Shown in pieces: positions 20,209 to 30,716 of a DNA stretch of 64,000 nucleotides. Position numbers and translations under genes: made by a program. The notes beneath the pieces were generated by a model, which worked only from the letters and a program-made list of their open reading frames with translations, was not told where the DNA came from and did no database searches. The DNA comes from [Haemophilus] felis (GTDB lineage: Bacteria > Pseudomonadota > Gammaproteobacteria > Enterobacterales > Pasteurellaceae): positions 15,104 through 79,103 of the forward strand of contig MUYB01000020.1 of the NCBI GenBank assembly GCA_002015125.1, in the 5' to 3' direction. How positions within the stretch are numbered: position 1 is the stretch's first letter; each line of letters starts with the position of its first letter.

Positions 20209-20622
20209 ATGACAATGAATAAACGAGATTTTTTGTTGCAAGAAATGGGCATCACTCAATGGCAATTGCGTTATCCCGAACGTTTGCAAGGCAGCGCTAG
20301 AATTGATCTGCCAAGTGAGATCAAGGTGGTGATGTTGAGTGATGAGGCGGTGCAAATCCAACATCCCTTGCTACAAGATCTCCGACGCAGTATGCAATTA
20401 GACGCGGATCAATTTATCGCCTTGCGTTTTGCACAAATGCAACATTTGCAAACTGAAGAGGGGAGAATTTATTGGCTTTTAAGCGATGATGCTACCTTAT
20501 TGGCAAATATGGCAACTCAATGCCCCAAAGCGACGCACATTTGGCAATCACCGAGCTGGCAACAATTTTTACATTCACCTCAAGCAAAACGTCAATTATG
20601 GCAACAAATGCAACAGCAATAA
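20209..20622 (+). CDS. holD: DNA polymerase III psi subunit
   Basis: Small clamp-loader accessory protein, 137 aa from the ATG at 20209 (MTMNKRDFLLQEMGITQWQL). The motif GITQWQLRYPERLQG near the N-terminus, which contacts the chi subunit, and the ending RQLWQQM match HolD. The longer frame from 20173 is rejected because AAGG lies just before 20209. It is followed after 2 bp by rimI, as in enterics. Confidence 0.9.
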   Translation: MTMNKRDFLLQEMGITQWQLRYPERLQGSARIDLPSEIKVVMLSDEAVQIQHPLLQDLRRSMQLDADQFIALRFAQMQHLQTEEGRIYWLLSDDATLLANMATQCPKATHIWQSPSWQQFLHSPQAKRQLWQQMQQQ

Positions 20623-20624
20623 CG

Positions 20625-21077
20625 ATGTCTCAGAATCAAATTGAAACCATATCATCACAGGATTTTACGCAACTTTTTGCCATTGAACAGCAAGCCCATT
20701 TAGTGCCTTGGGGTTTCGGCACATTGCAGAATAATCAAGGTGAAAATTATCTGAATTTAAAATATGTGCAAGGTCACCAAATTATTGCCTTTGCCATTTG
20801 TCAAACTGTGTTAGATGAAGCCACGCTATTTAATATTGCGGTGGCGCCAGCGCAGCAAGGCAAGGGCGTAGGGCGAGCCTTATTGCAGGCGTTAATTGCA
20901 CAGCTGAAGCAAAAAAGCATTGCTACCCTTTGGCTGGAAGTGCGGCAGTCTAATCTTAAGGCACAAAAACTTTATGAAGATCTTGGTTTTAATCAAGTGG
21001 ATGTGCGTAAAAATTATTACCCCACAACGGACGGAAAACGCGAAAACGCCATTGTTATGGCGTTGTATTTAGCTTAA
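20625..21077 (+). CDS. rimI: Ribosomal protein S18-alanine N-acetyltransferase
   Basis: GNAT acetyltransferase that acetylates the N-terminal alanine of S18. The acetyl-CoA loop is in VAPAQQGKGVGRALL (about 70-84), with LEVRQSNLKAQKLYEDLGF and the Tyr-rich ending of the family. I chose the ATG at 20625 (MSQNQIETIS, 150 aa), 2 bp after the holD stop and so translationally coupled; an ATG at 20598 inside holD is possible. Confidence 0.93.
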   Translation: MSQNQIETISSQDFTQLFAIEQQAHLVPWGFGTLQNNQGENYLNLKYVQGHQIIAFAICQTVLDEATLFNIAVAPAQQGKGVGRALLQALIAQLKQKSIATLWLEVRQSNLKAQKLYEDLGFNQVDVRKNYYPTTDGKRENAIVMALYLA

Positions 21078-21166
21078 TGCTATCTAGGATCTAGGCAAAA
21101 GACGTAAAATATCTTGCTAAAATCCATTACAATACAAGAAATTTTAATCAACTGAGGAGCGTATTT

Positions 21167-22099
21167 ATGATTATCGTAACAGGTGGTGCTGGCTTTATTG
21201 GCAGCAATATCGTGAAAGCATTGAATGAATTAGGTCGTACCGATATTTTAGTGGTAGATAATTTAAAAGACGGCACTAAATTTGCCAACTTAGTGGATCT
21301 CGACATTGCAGATTATTGCGATAAAGAAGATTTCATTGCTTCCATTATTGCTGGCGATGATTTTGGCGACATTGAAGTGGTGTTCCACGAGGGAGCTTGT
21401 TCCGCTACCACTGAATGGGACGGCAAATATATGATGCAAAATAACTACGAATATTCCAAAGAACTTTTGCATTATTGCTTAGATCGTGAAATTCCTTTCT
21501 TCTATGCTTCCTCAGCGGCAACCTATGGCGATAAAACAGAATTTCGTGAAGAACGTGAATTTGAAGCGCCGCTTAATGTGTACGGCTATTCTAAATTTTT
21601 ATTTGACCAATATGTACGCAAAATCTTACCTGGAGCTACTTCGCCAGTGTGCGGTTTCCGCTATTTTAACGTGTACGGACCCCGTGAAAATCACAAAGGC
21701 TCCATGGCAAGTGTGGCATTCCATCTAAATAATCAAATTCTCAAGGGCGAAAATCCAAAACTTTTTGCAGGTAGCGAACATTTCCGTCGTGATTTTGTGT
21801 ATGTTGGCGATGTAGCTGCAGTGAATATTTGGTGCTGGCAAAACAGCATTTCAGGCATTTACAATTTAGGCACAGGCAATGCAGAATCTTTCCAAGAAGT
21901 GGCAAAAGCGGTAGTGAAATATCACGGCAAAACCGAAGCGGATATTGAAACTATTCCATTCCCTGAGCATTTAAAAAGCCGTTATCAAGAATACACACAA
22001 GCTAATCTTGATAAACTCCGTGCCACAGGCTACGACAAGCCATTTAAAACCGTTGCACAAGGCGTTGCGGAATATATGCAGTGGTTAAATCGTAAATAG
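21167..22099 (+). CDS. hldD: ADP-L-glycero-D-manno-heptose 6-epimerase
   Basis: Final enzyme in making ADP-heptose for the LPS/LOS inner core. It is a 310-aa short-chain dehydrogenase-type epimerase with NADP-binding GGAGFIGSN (6-14), catalytic Ser in YASSAATYG and YxxxK in [11 protein letters not shown] (about 137-147). A strong GAGGAGCG site precedes the ATG. It is monocistronic and ends at a good terminator. Confidence 0.97.
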   Translation: MIIVTGGAGFIGSNIVKALNELGRTDILVVDNLKDGTKFANLVDLDIADYCDKEDFIASIIAGDDFGDIEVVFHEGACSATTEWDGKYMMQNNYEYSKELLHYCLDREIPFFYASSAATYGDKTEFREEREFEAPLNVYGYSKFLFDQYVRKILPGATSPVCGFRYFNVYGPRENHKGSMASVAFHLNNQILKGENPKLFAGSEHFRRDFVYVGDVAAVNIWCWQNSISGIYNLGTGNAESFQEVAKAVVKYHGKTEADIETIPFPEHLKSRYQEYTQANLDKLRATGYDKPFKTVAQGVAEYMQWLNRK

Positions 22100-22118
22100 G
22101 ATAGGGTATAAAACCTAG

Positions 22119-22150
22119 AGAAAAGGCGAGATTAATGTTCTCGCCTTTTG
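22119..22150. terminator. Bidirectional terminator between hldD and mutT
   Basis: Stem AAAAGGCGAGA (22121-22131)/TCTCGCCTTTT (22139-22149) between convergent genes, with A and T ends serving both strands. Confidence 0.88.
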
Positions 22151-22158
22151 CATTGATG

Positions 22159-22563
22159 TTATACAGAACTTTCCGCCAACAATCGCTGAATTAAGCGAGA
22201 ATTAGCTGGGGGAAATTGCCCTTCGTCTAGCTCTGATTGTGCTAACCAAAATCCTTCTTGTCCTTCTCGTCCGAAAGGTTCGCCGATCCATTCGGTGACA
22301 AGATAAAAATGGAAAGAAATAATTTTAGTTGGGTATTCAAATTGGAAACGTTCGTACAATTCGGAATGGATAATATGAATGCCGATTTCTTCTTCCAATT
22401 CTCGCGCGAGCGCTTGGGCTGGGGTTTCACCTTTATCCACTTTACCGCCGGGAAATTCTAAAGATTGGGCGAAATCCTGTCCCTCTAAACGCTGAGTTAA
22501 ATAAATTTGCCCAAATTCGTTACGAATAATGCCTGCGGCAACTTGCACAATGGGTTTTGTCAT
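22159..22563 (-). CDS. mutT: 8-oxo-dGTP diphosphatase MutT
   Basis: Nudix hydrolase of 134 aa that removes 8-oxo-dGTP from the nucleotide pool. The Nudix box is complete (GKVDKGETPAQALARELEEE followed by IG, about residues 40-62). The start at 22563 (MTKPIVQVAAGII) has AGGAAAGGA in front; the longer frame from 22602 is unlikely. It lies 53 bp downstream of secA on the same strand, the enteric order secM-secA-mutT. Confidence 0.95.
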   Translation of the reverse strand: MTKPIVQVAAGIIRNEFGQIYLTQRLEGQDFAQSLEFPGGKVDKGETPAQALARELEEEIGIHIIHSELYERFQFEYPTKIISFHFYLVTEWIGEPFGREGQEGFWLAQSELDEGQFPPANSRLIQRLLAESSV

Positions 22564-22616
22564 TTTTCCTTTCCTGCTGAACAGCGGCGCTATAGGCGCC
22601 ACCGTGCTTGTTTTGA

Positions 22617-25301
22617 TTAGTATTTGGCTTTGCTACCGTGGCAATGCTTGTATTTTTTGCCTGAGCCACAAGGACAAGGTTCGTTACGCCCTATTTTGCG
22701 CTCTTCCTCTTGCGCTGGTTGTCCGTCATTATATTGCATCGCTGCATTTTCTCGCTGAGCGGTTTCTTGACGTATTTGTTCGGCTTGCTCTACTTCTTCT
22801 TGGGTGCGAATTTGCACGCGACTTAAGGTCATTACCACACTGAGTTTCAAGCTATCTAGCATTTCCGTAAACATTTGGAAAGATTCTTTTTTGTATTCTT
22901 GTTTCGGATCTTTTTGCGCATAGCCACGCAGGTGAATACCACGGCGTAAATGATCCATTGCAGATAAATGTTCTTTCCACAGTTCGTCAAGGGTTTGCAG
23001 CATCACACCTTTTTCAAAACTGCGCATGGTTTCTGTACCCACGAGCTGTTCTTTGTGTTTATATTCGTTAACCGCAACTTCTAATACACGCTGGCGCAAG
23101 GCATCTTCATCAAAATGATTGTCTTCTTCAAGCCATTTAGCAATCGGCAAATCCAAGGCGAAATCTTGTTTTAAGCGTTGTTCTAAGGCAGGAATATCCC
23201 ACATTTCTTCCAAAGATTGCGGTGGAATGTATTGATCAATAATTTGATTGAACACATCTTCACGGATCACATCAATGGTGTCTGAAATATCTTCATTATC
23301 CAATAAGGTGTTACGCTGCGCATAAATGGCATGACGTTGATCGTTCGCCACATCATCAAACTCGAGTAGATTTTTACGTCCGTCAAAGTTATGGGCTTCC
23401 ACTTTCGCTTGGGCAGAGGCAATCACTTTCGCCAATAGCTTGGATTCCATCGCTTCGCCAGGGGTACTAAAAGCTTTGCGCATCATATTGAGTTTGCCCT
23501 CGTTGAGGTAAATGCGCATTAAGGCATCGTCTAAAGACAGGTAGAAGCGAGAAGAACCGGGATCCCCTTGACGCCCTGAACGACCACGCAGCTGGTTGTC
23601 TATGCGGCGAGATTCGTGTCGCTCTGTGCCGATGATGTGTAAGCCGCCTGCGGCTTTAACGATGTCGTGGCGTTCTTGCCATTGGGCGTGGATTTCGTCA
23701 ATTTGTGCTTGAGTTGGGTTGTCTAATTTTGCGACTTCCGCTTTCCAGTTACCGCCCAACACAATATCCGTACCACGTCCTGCCATATTGGTAGCAATGG
23801 TTACCGCACCTGGATAGCCTGCATTGGCAACAATTTCCGCTTCTTTAGCATGGAATTTGGCGTTCAACACATTGTGTTTAATACCTGCTTTATCCAAAGC
23901 TTTAGATAATAATTCAGATTTTTCAATAGATACCGTACCCACTAGTACAGGCTGTTGGCGCGCAATGCAGTCTTTGATGTCTTCGATGATAGCATCAAAT
24001 TTATACTGCTCTGTTTCAAACATGACGTCGGTGCGATCATCACGAATCATCGGGCGATTGGTTGGAATCACAATGGTTTCCAAACCGTAAATTTGTTGAA
24101 ATTCAAAGGCTTCTGTATCGGCGGTCCCTGTCATACCTGCGAGTTTTTCATACAGACGGAAATAGTTTTGATAGGTGATAGACGCCACCGTTTGGTTTTC
24201 GCTTTGAATACGCACATTTTCTTTGGCTTCAATGGCTTGGTGTAAGCCGTCCGACCAACGACGTCCTTCCATTGCACGTCCTGTGTGTTCATCAATGATG
24301 ATAATTTCACCTTCTTTCACGATGTAATCTACATCGCGCTCAAATAAAGTGTTCGCGCGCAAGGCAGCATAAACGTGGTGTAACAAAGAAATTTTTGACG
24401 GCGAATACAGAGATTCATCTTCGCGCATTAAGCCTTGTGCAGTGAGCCATTGCTCCACTTTTTCTTGACCGCGTTCGGTTAAATGAGCTTGTTTGGTTTT
24501 TAAATCTAAGGTGAAATCACCCTCGCCTTGATATTCTTCCGTATCTTCTTTGTCTTGCTTAATTAGACTTGGCACCAGTTTATTAATGGTAATATAGAGT
24601 TCAGAGCTATCTTCCGCCTGACCTGAAATAATCAATGGTGTCCGCGCTTCATCAATTAAAATGGAATCCACTTCATCCACTAGTGCATAATGTAAATAAC
24701 GTTGGAAACGATCCTGGGCTGAATGAGCAAGGTTATCGCGTAAATAATCAAAGCCAAGTTCACTGTTGGTCGCGTAAGTGATGTCGGCGGCATAAGCTTC
24801 GCGTTTTTGTTGTGGCGCTAAACCGGGCACGTTAACGCCGACGGTCATCCCTAAAAACTCAAATAAGGGACGATTGGTTTCTGCATCGCGACGCGCAAGA
24901 TAATCGTTGACCGTTACAACGTGCACGCCTTTGCCTGTGAGGGCGTTGAGGTAGCAAGGTAGCGTCGCCGTTAAGGTTTTCCCTTCCCCTGTGCGCATTT
25001 CGGCGATAGAGCGATTGGTTAGCACCATACCTCCCACTAATTGCACATCAAAATGGCGCATACCTAACACGCGTTTACTTGCTTCGCGCACGGTAGCAAA
25101 GGCTTCTGGCAACAAGCTTTCTAAGCTTTCGCCTTGCTCTAAACGGCTTTTAAATTCGGCGGTTTTGCCTTTTAGCGCTTCATCGCTTAAAGCTTCAAAT
25201 TCAGGTTCTAATTTATTGATTTTTGCGACGGTTTTGTTTAAACGACGTAAAATGCGGTCATTGCGACTGCCAAAAATTTTAGTAGCAATACTTCTTAACA
25301 T
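22617..25301 (-). CDS. secA: Preprotein translocase ATPase SecA
   Basis: Motor of the Sec export pathway, 894 aa from the ATG at 25301 ([16 protein letters not shown]). Walker A is [13 protein letters not shown] (about 100), [12 protein letters not shown] carries Walker B, and the C-terminus has the zinc finger [14 protein letters not shown] that binds SecB. An in-frame GTG at 25313 is a possible alternative start. It is directly downstream of secM, whose translation arrest would expose the secA ribosome site. Confidence 0.97.
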   Translation of the reverse strand: MLRSIATKIFGSRNDRILRRLNKTVAKINKLEPEFEALSDEALKGKTAEFKSRLEQGESLESLLPEAFATVREASKRVLGMRHFDVQLVGGMVLTNRSIAEMRTGEGKTLTATLPCYLNALTGKGVHVVTVNDYLARRDAETNRPLFEFLGMTVGVNVPGLAPQQKREAYAADITYATNSELGFDYLRDNLAHSAQDRFQRYLHYALVDEVDSILIDEARTPLIISGQAEDSSELYITINKLVPSLIKQDKEDTEEYQGEGDFTLDLKTKQAHLTERGQEKVEQWLTAQGLMREDESLYSPSKISLLHHVYAALRANTLFERDVDYIVKEGEIIIIDEHTGRAMEGRRWSDGLHQAIEAKENVRIQSENQTVASITYQNYFRLYEKLAGMTGTADTEAFEFQQIYGLETIVIPTNRPMIRDDRTDVMFETEQYKFDAIIEDIKDCIARQQPVLVGTVSIEKSELLSKALDKAGIKHNVLNAKFHAKEAEIVANAGYPGAVTIATNMAGRGTDIVLGGNWKAEVAKLDNPTQAQIDEIHAQWQERHDIVKAAGGLHIIGTERHESRRIDNQLRGRSGRQGDPGSSRFYLSLDDALMRIYLNEGKLNMMRKAFSTPGEAMESKLLAKVIASAQAKVEAHNFDGRKNLLEFDDVANDQRHAIYAQRNTLLDNEDISDTIDVIREDVFNQIIDQYIPPQSLEEMWDIPALEQRLKQDFALDLPIAKWLEEDNHFDEDALRQRVLEVAVNEYKHKEQLVGTETMRSFEKGVMLQTLDELWKEHLSAMDHLRRGIHLRGYAQKDPKQEYKKESFQMFTEMLDSLKLSVVMTLSRVQIRTQEEVEQAEQIRQETAQRENAAMQYNDGQPAQEEERKIGRNEPCPCGSGKKYKHCHGSKAKY

Positions 25302-25338
25302 AATTTTCTTCACTGATAAAAAAATAAAAATACACCGC

Positions 25339-25360
25339 GCTTGCGTGATTTTTCACAAGG
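25339..25360 (-). other. Hairpin in the secM-secA gap
   Basis: On the minus strand CTTGTGA and TCACGCAAG can pair around an A-rich loop (about 25340-25359). In E. coli a hairpin in this gap hides the secA ribosome site until SecM stalls; here the pairing does not obviously include that site, so a regulatory role is inferred. Confidence 0.4.
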
Positions 25361-25386
25361 GCGGATCCAAATAACAAATTAAGGTG

Positions 25387-25692
25387 TTAGGCGTTGGGTC
25401 CTGCGCGGATAGGCGGTGTATTTGCTTCAGCTAGGCTATAAAAATACGGATTTGCCGTGGCAATTTTTTGTTGCGTTGCTTGCTGAGAAAATTGTGGATT
25501 ATGAAGAGGAATTTGTTTAACCAATACCTGCTGGTTAATCAAATGTTGTTGAATGGTTTGCGTTTTTTGATGAGCTTCATTGGCAACATTAGTTTGGTTC
25601 GGTAAGCCTTGCACCTGTGGCAAAGCCAAAATCGCTATCATACTTAATAATAGCTGCGACCAAAAATTGTGCTTACCTTTTGTTAAACTCAT
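25387..25692 (-). CDS. secM: Secretion monitor SecM (translation-arrest peptide)
   Basis: Upstream gene of the secM-secA operon, 101 aa from the ATG at 25692 (MSLTKGKHNFW). It has an export signal (hydrophobic core about 12-25, cleavage near VQG-L), a Gln/Asn-rich linker and a C-terminal arrest motif TPPIRAGP at residues 92-99, followed by only Asn-Ala. The IRAGP core is that of E. coli SecM; the PP before it recalls the Mannheimia succiniciproducens variant. The FxxxxWI part of the E. coli motif is not present, only Tyr/Phe near 83-85. Stalling while export is slow should raise secA translation; an RNA hairpin lies in the 85-bp gap. Confidence 0.85.
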   Translation of the reverse strand: MSLTKGKHNFWSQLLLSMIAILALPQVQGLPNQTNVANEAHQKTQTIQQHLINQQVLVKQIPLHNPQFSQQATQQKIATANPYFYSLAEANTPPIRAGPNA

Positions 25693-25783
25693 TCTCAATT
25701 CCAGTAGAAAAAATGCTTCGGTATTGTATCGGAAATTCGCTACAATGTCATAACTATTGCGTTAAAAACCAAGAGAGCAGCAA

Positions 25784-26092
25784 ATGAGATACGAGCGAAC
25801 AGTGAATATTAATGAGTTGGTGAAAAATTCCCATTTATCGAATGTGATACAAAAAGGCTTGTTTCTCAATGCACTTAATGGTCGTTTACAACGCATTTTC
25901 CCCGAACAATATCAAGGTTGTTATTTTGCCGTGGATATGACGCAAGATAGCCTGATTTTACAAGTTACTGGCGCCACCGTGCGTCAGGCCCTATTGTTTC
26001 ATCAACAGCAATTACTCAGTCTTGTGCAACAAGATTTCCCCAAAATCCGTAAAATTACCTTTCAAATTAATCCTGAGCTGCACAGGCGCTAA
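25784..26092 (+). CDS. DciA-like protein (DUF721)
   Basis: A 102-aa protein with the DUF721 pattern: a short N-terminal segment, then a KH-like fold region around YFAVDMTQDSLILQVTGATV and RQALLFHQQQLLSLVQ, ending with FPKIRKITFQINPEL. DciA proteins help load the replicative helicase DnaB in bacteria that lack DnaC, so a role in replication initiation is plausible but inferred from family. It is divergent from secM, and its stop is only 8 bp from the converging pilW stop. Confidence 0.65.
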   Translation: MRYERTVNINELVKNSHLSNVIQKGLFLNALNGRLQRIFPEQYQGCYFAVDMTQDSLILQVTGATVRQALLFHQQQLLSLVQQDFPKIRKITFQINPELHRR

Positions 26093-26100
26093 CCGCCTTT

Positions 26101-26646
26101 TTATTTCAGTTTGCTTTGCAACAACTGCGCGCGTGCTGCGTTGAGTTGCGCCAGTTTATGAATATTGGCTTGCAATGTTTCTTGGTCTTTTGCTTTAAAG
26201 GCGCAAATGGCTAGATTTTCGTAGGTGTCTGCTTGTTGATAATAACCATTGCTGTTGAGCGCTTTATTAAATTGCGCATACGCTTCTTGATATTTTCCTT
26301 GTGAACACAAAAACGCACCATAGTTATTTAGCACATCACCTTGATTTTCATCGAGTTTTAACGCGGTTAAATAAGCCGCATTGGCTTGTTCTAATGCTTC
26401 TTGTTTTTGGTAAAAATAAGCAAGGGCGGAATGGGGAAGATAATAATTGGGCGCATAAGCTAAGGCTTTGTCTAAGTTTAATTTCGCTTGAGCAAAATTG
26501 CCCTCTGCTAAATAGCCTAAGCCTAACTCCACCCTTGCTTGCGCTGCTTGTTGGCGATCAAAATCTATTTTGTCCGATTGAGACACGCAAGCAGAAAGCA
26601 ACAGAGAAAAAATGCAGGTTAAACAAAAAGAGGATAGGCGTGTCAT
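26101..26646 (-). CDS. pilW: Type IV pilus biogenesis lipoprotein PilW/PilF-like (TPR)
   Basis: A lipoprotein of 181 aa with lipobox LSAC (Cys 20) followed by tetratricopeptide repeats (about 35-150: LGLGYLAEGNFAQAKLNLDK, LAYFYQKQEALEQA, NNYGAFLCSQGKYQEA). PilW/PilF places the PilQ secretin in the outer membrane, which in Pasteurellaceae is also needed for DNA uptake. It directly follows rlmN, the standard position for this gene. The symbol is by context and domain; the type IV pilus function is inferred. Confidence 0.82.
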   Translation of the reverse strand: MTRLSSFCLTCIFSLLLSACVSQSDKIDFDRQQAAQARVELGLGYLAEGNFAQAKLNLDKALAYAPNYYLPHSALAYFYQKQEALEQANAAYLTALKLDENQGDVLNNYGAFLCSQGKYQEAYAQFNKALNSNGYYQQADTYENLAICAFKAKDQETLQANIHKLAQLNAARAQLLQSKLK

Positions 26647-26663
26647 TTTTTCTCCTTATATGA

Positions 26664-27848
26664 TTAATGATGTTTTACAGAAATCGGCTCGCCGAATTGA
26701 CGTTTTTGCGCAGTGCGTTTAGTGCGGTCAATGACATCGCCAGCGAGCTGTCCGCACGCGGCGTCAATGTCGTCGCCACGGGTTTTACGCACAATCACGG
26801 TGAAGCCATATTCCATTAAGGTTTTTTGGAAACGGTCAATTCGCGTGTTTGAGCTTTTCGCATAAGGTGCTTCAGGAAACGGATTCCACGGAATTAAGTT
26901 AATTTTGCAAGGGGTGTTTTTTAACACCTCCGCTAACTGATGTGCATGTTCAACGCCGTCGTTAACGTGATCCAGCATCACATATTCTATGGTTACTTTG
27001 CCGTGATTCGCATTGGAAACGCTTAAATAGCGGTTCACTGAATCCATAAGGGTTTTGATATTGTACTTTTTGTTAATCGGTACGATTTCATCGCGCAATT
27101 CATCATTGGGTGCATGCAATGAAATGGCGAGCGCCACATCAATCATTTCACTTAATTTGTCTAAGGCTGGCACCACACCCGATGTGGATAGCGTCACCCG
27201 ACGTTTGGACAAACCGTAGGCGAAATCATCGAGCATAATTTCCATAGCTGGCACCACATTTGCCACATTTAACAAAGGTTCACCCATGCCCATCATCACC
27301 ACATTGGTAATTGGTCGCACACCCGTTACGCCAAAGTTACCGATAATTTTAGAAGCACGCCAAACTTGCCCAATAATTTCTGACACTGTGAGATTACGGT
27401 TAAAACCTTGTTGCGCCGTAGAGCAAAAGGTACAAGCCAACGCGCAACCCACTTGTGAGGACACACACAGCGTGGCGCGATCAGGTTCAGGAATATAGAC
27501 CGTTTCCACTTGCTGATCGCCCACTTGCATTGCCCATTTGATCGTACCGTCGGCAGAACGCTGTTCTACCGCCACTTCAGGCGCTTTAATTTCTGCCACT
27601 TGTTTTAATTTATCGCGCAATTTTTTGTTAATGTTGGTCATATTGTCAAAGTTGTCTTCACCAAAATGGTAAATCCACTTCACCAATTGATCCGCACGGA
27701 AGGGTTTTTCCCCTAATTCTTGAAAGAACTCACGCATTTGTTGGCGCGTTAGGTTCATTAAATTGATTTTTTTTGTTGTTTGAATAGAAGTTTCGTTTGC
27801 AGTAGCGCTATGAGTGGCAGCGCTAGCACAGTTTTGTTGTTCTAACAT
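26664..27848 (-). CDS. rlmN: Dual-specificity 23S rRNA/tRNA adenine-C2 methyltransferase RlmN
   Basis: Radical SAM enzyme of 394 aa that methylates C2 of A2503 in 23S rRNA and of A37 in some tRNAs. The cluster motif [15 protein letters not shown] (C-x3-C-x2-C) is near residue 142, [10 protein letters not shown] follows, and the methyl-carrying Cys is in [11 protein letters not shown] near 370. The first 30 residues are weakly conserved, so an ATG at residue 31 (MNLTRQQM) could also be used. It is followed by pilW in a probable operon. Confidence 0.95.
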   Translation of the reverse strand: MLEQQNCASAATHSATANETSIQTTKKINLMNLTRQQMREFFQELGEKPFRADQLVKWIYHFGEDNFDNMTNINKKLRDKLKQVAEIKAPEVAVEQRSADGTIKWAMQVGDQQVETVYIPEPDRATLCVSSQVGCALACTFCSTAQQGFNRNLTVSEIIGQVWRASKIIGNFGVTGVRPITNVVMMGMGEPLLNVANVVPAMEIMLDDFAYGLSKRRVTLSTSGVVPALDKLSEMIDVALAISLHAPNDELRDEIVPINKKYNIKTLMDSVNRYLSVSNANHGKVTIEYVMLDHVNDGVEHAHQLAEVLKNTPCKINLIPWNPFPEAPYAKSSNTRIDRFQKTLMEYGFTVIVRKTRGDDIDAACGQLAGDVIDRTKRTAQKRQFGEPISVKHH

Positions 27849-28026
27849 AAGGCCTCGTTATTACACATTATGGCATTGATAATCGAAAGATAATCACCTT
27901 GAAAAAATGAGCCGCGATTGTACAGGGTTAGTGGTTATTAATCTAGCAATTTCCTTGGGACTTGAGAAAAATCCTATGGGCTTTCTAGGATCGTGATCGC
28001 GAAATGAAAATATTGTTGAGAAAGAA

Positions 28027-28053
28027 CAGAGCAAGTTTAAAAAACTTGCTCCA
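28027..28053 (-). terminator. Terminator downstream of the AI-2E-family gene
   Basis: A 10-bp stem GAGCAAGTTT (28029-28038)/AAACTTGCTC (28042-28051) with a 3-nt loop, 12 bp beyond the stop of the permease gene on the minus strand. Confidence 0.7.
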
Positions 28054-28062
28054 AAGTGAATT

Positions 28063-29141
28063 CTAAGATTGTGTTTTCAGTTTTACATTATCAACATCAT
28101 CTAATAGCGTCGCATATTTTTGGGTGCGAGGATTAGCTTCTAAAATAATTTTTAGCGCCATTGTTAAAGGAACGGATAGTAGCATTCCTACAGATCCTAA
28201 TAACCAACCCCAAAATAAAAGAGAAAGAAATACTACCAAGGTAGAGAGGCCTAATGTGCGCCCCATAACTTTAGGTTCTAAAATATTGCCCACAACGGTG
28301 TTAATAATAAGAATACCCACACCAACGCCGATACCAACACCTAAACCATTAAGCAACAGAGCTTGCACGATAATGGGAATGGCGGTGATGATTGAACCAA
28401 TATTAGGAATGTAATTTAATAGAAAGCCCACGGTTGCCCACAAAATGGCATATTGCACATCAACTGCTATGAGCAAGAAATAAATACATATACCAGTAAT
28501 TACACTCATTAGGGTTTTAATACCTAAATAATCGATCACACCTTGTAAAATTCGATCAATATGAAGCACTTGATGTTCATCACTATTATCATTCTTTGGA
28601 TCTGAATCTTTTTCAGCAAAGAATAATGCTAATTTATATTTAGCGGCAGGTGCTTCGAATAGCATTAATATCACGACCAGCATTAACACAAATATATTGG
28701 TGACCACGCCAGAAAAGCCAAGTAATGTACTGCTAATTAAATCCATAACAATACTTGGATCGGTGTGCTGCATAATGCTCTCTCGAGAAATAGTGATAGG
28801 GATATTCCATTTATGTGCAAAAGCGAGGAAAGCATTGACACGATCTGCTAGTAATAATCGATATTCAGGGATAGAGGCGGTAAATTCTTTTACCGTACTA
28901 TTAATCAAACCAAGGAAAGAAAAGAAAATCACTAAAATTAGTGCAAGTAAAATACTAATCGCAAGCCACAATGGTATTTTACGTTTTGTCATAAATTTGA
29001 CTAAAGGAGAGCAAATAATCGCGATAAATAATGCAAGTAGAAAAGGGACTACGATTTCAACTGCTGATTTAACGCCTGCTAGAATAATGACTAAAGCTGC
29101 ACAAACCAATAGAGTTTTTAAGATGGGATTATTTTGCAACA

Positions 29142-29142
<1 letters not shown>
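28063..29142 (-). CDS. AI-2E family transporter (TqsA/PerM-like)
   Basis: An inner-membrane protein of 359 aa with about seven or eight hydrophobic segments and the family's conserved C-terminal half (ATVGFLLNYIPNIGSIITAI, then GNILEPKVMGRTLGLS and GWLLGSVGMLLSVPLT). Members include TqsA, reported to export the quorum signal AI-2, but many have other or unknown roles, so I do not name the substrate. The ATG overlaps the glnB stop by 1 bp, so it is translationally coupled to a nitrogen regulator, an association worth noting. Confidence 0.85.
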
Positions 29143-29507
<365 letters not shown>

Positions 29508-30080
29508 TTAGCTTCGACGTGCAGATTTAGGTCGAAAACTTTCGATAATTTCAGGGTGGGTATCAATGTAAATTCCGTCAATCAATTGTAAGCAGTAGGG
29601 AACGGCGCTAAAAATACCTTTTACCACTACATTTCCATCACTGTCTTTTACCCCTTCCAAAGTTTCTTGAATGGCTTTAGGTTGACCGGGTAAATTGAGG
29701 ATTAAACTATTTTTACGAATCACGCCCACTTGACGCGAAAGAATCGCGGTGGGCACAAAATGCAAACTTACTTGACGCATTTGCTCACCAAACCCTGGCA
29801 TTTCGCGATCTGCCACGGCGACGGTGGCGTCAGGGGTCACATCACGCTTGGCAGGTCCTGTGCCACCAGTGGTTAACACCAGTTGGCAATGACATTCATC
29901 CACCAGCTCGCACAGTGTTTTTTCAATCAGAGGCTGTTCATCAGGAATTAAACGCGTTTCGAGTAAAAAAGGATCACATAATGCTCGCGCTAACCATTGC
30001 TGTAACGCAGGAATACCTTGATCTTCATATATTCCTTGTGAGGCTCTATCTGATATAGAAACTAAACCAATTTTTAACAT
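29508..30080 (-). CDS. mogA: Molybdopterin adenylyltransferase MogA
   Basis: Enzyme of 190 aa that adenylylates molybdopterin before molybdenum insertion. The active-site motifs TTGGTGPAKRDVTPDATV (about 72-89) and LPGQPKAIQETL (about 133) are present. The start is the ATG at 30080 (MLKIGLVSISDRASQG); the longer frame from 30125 would run into the neighbouring terminator. Formate dehydrogenase, a selenium- and molybdenum-dependent enzyme, would be one user, which fits the presence of selB in the window. Confidence 0.93.
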   Translation of the reverse strand: MLKIGLVSISDRASQGIYEDQGIPALQQWLARALCDPFLLETRLIPDEQPLIEKTLCELVDECHCQLVLTTGGTGPAKRDVTPDATVAVADREMPGFGEQMRQVSLHFVPTAILSRQVGVIRKNSLILNLPGQPKAIQETLEGVKDSDGNVVVKGIFSAVPYCLQLIDGIYIDTHPEIIESFRPKSARRS

Positions 30081-30109
30081 AGGGGTATTTCTTTTAGAGG
30101 TTATACAAT

Positions 30110-30138
30110 ATAAAAATAACCGCATTTTGCGGTTATTC
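30110..30138 (-). terminator. Terminator of the secreted-protein gene
   Basis: Stem AATAACCGCA (30115-30124)/TGCGGTTATT (30128-30137) followed on the minus strand by a T-rich stretch. It separates the unknown gene from mogA. Confidence 0.8.
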
Positions 30139-30143
30139 GAGGA

Positions 30144-30716
30144 TTATTCAGGTTTACAAACTATGTGTGAAATCATATTAGACCTGTTTTTAATGTTTCC
30201 CTTCGCTAAAATCTTTCCTTTTTGTGCATCTTCTTTTTGAATTTTTTCGGCTAGGTTAGGATCTTGCACATAAAACACTGGAACATATTGAACATTTTGT
30301 ATTTTTTCTTTAGATGATATTTTGCCAATAGCGATGTTCTTATAATATTCCTTCTTATTTTCGGGGATAATATAGTAAGTTGTGGAATCGGTAACATATA
30401 CGCCAGATTTTGAATTGTACCCATTACAAATACCTGCACCAGATTCAAAAATAGTGTGCGACGTTCGAGATTCATTAATTTCATAAACCTCAAATTCAAT
30501 ACTATCACCTAGAATACTAGCATCATTTAGACTATTTGAAGGATTCAACTCTTTTCCAGAGTTTCTATCTACATAAAATATATCTGACTTTTTTCCAAAA
30601 GAGGGAATATAAGAGGTATCAATACCTTCTTCTGAAATATGGATTGACCAAGATTCGGCAAAACTTAGGCTACAAAAAAACGAGTAGGTAATAAAAAGTA
30701 GTATCTTAAAATTCAT
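30144..30716 (-). CDS. Secreted protein of unknown function
   Basis: A 190-aa protein that I do not recognise. It has a clear signal peptide (MNFKILLFITYSFFCSLSFA, cleavage about residue 20) and a mature part rich in Ser, Asn, Ile and Tyr with no membrane segment. Two cysteines, in AGICNGYN (about 97) and at the very end in IVCKPE (about 187), could form a disulfide. A strong AGGAG site precedes the ATG, and the gene has its own terminator and a 347-bp upstream non-coding region. It is noticeably more AT-rich than its neighbours and sits between core genes (mogA and groEL), so it is probably acquired or lineage-specific. Confidence 0.75.
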   Translation of the reverse strand: MNFKILLFITYSFFCSLSFAESWSIHISEEGIDTSYIPSFGKKSDIFYVDRNSGKELNPSNSLNDASILGDSIEFEVYEINESRTSHTIFESGAGICNGYNSKSGVYVTDSTTYYIIPENKKEYYKNIAIGKISSKEKIQNVQYVPVFYVQDPNLAEKIQKEDAQKGKILAKGNIKNRSNMISHIVCKPE

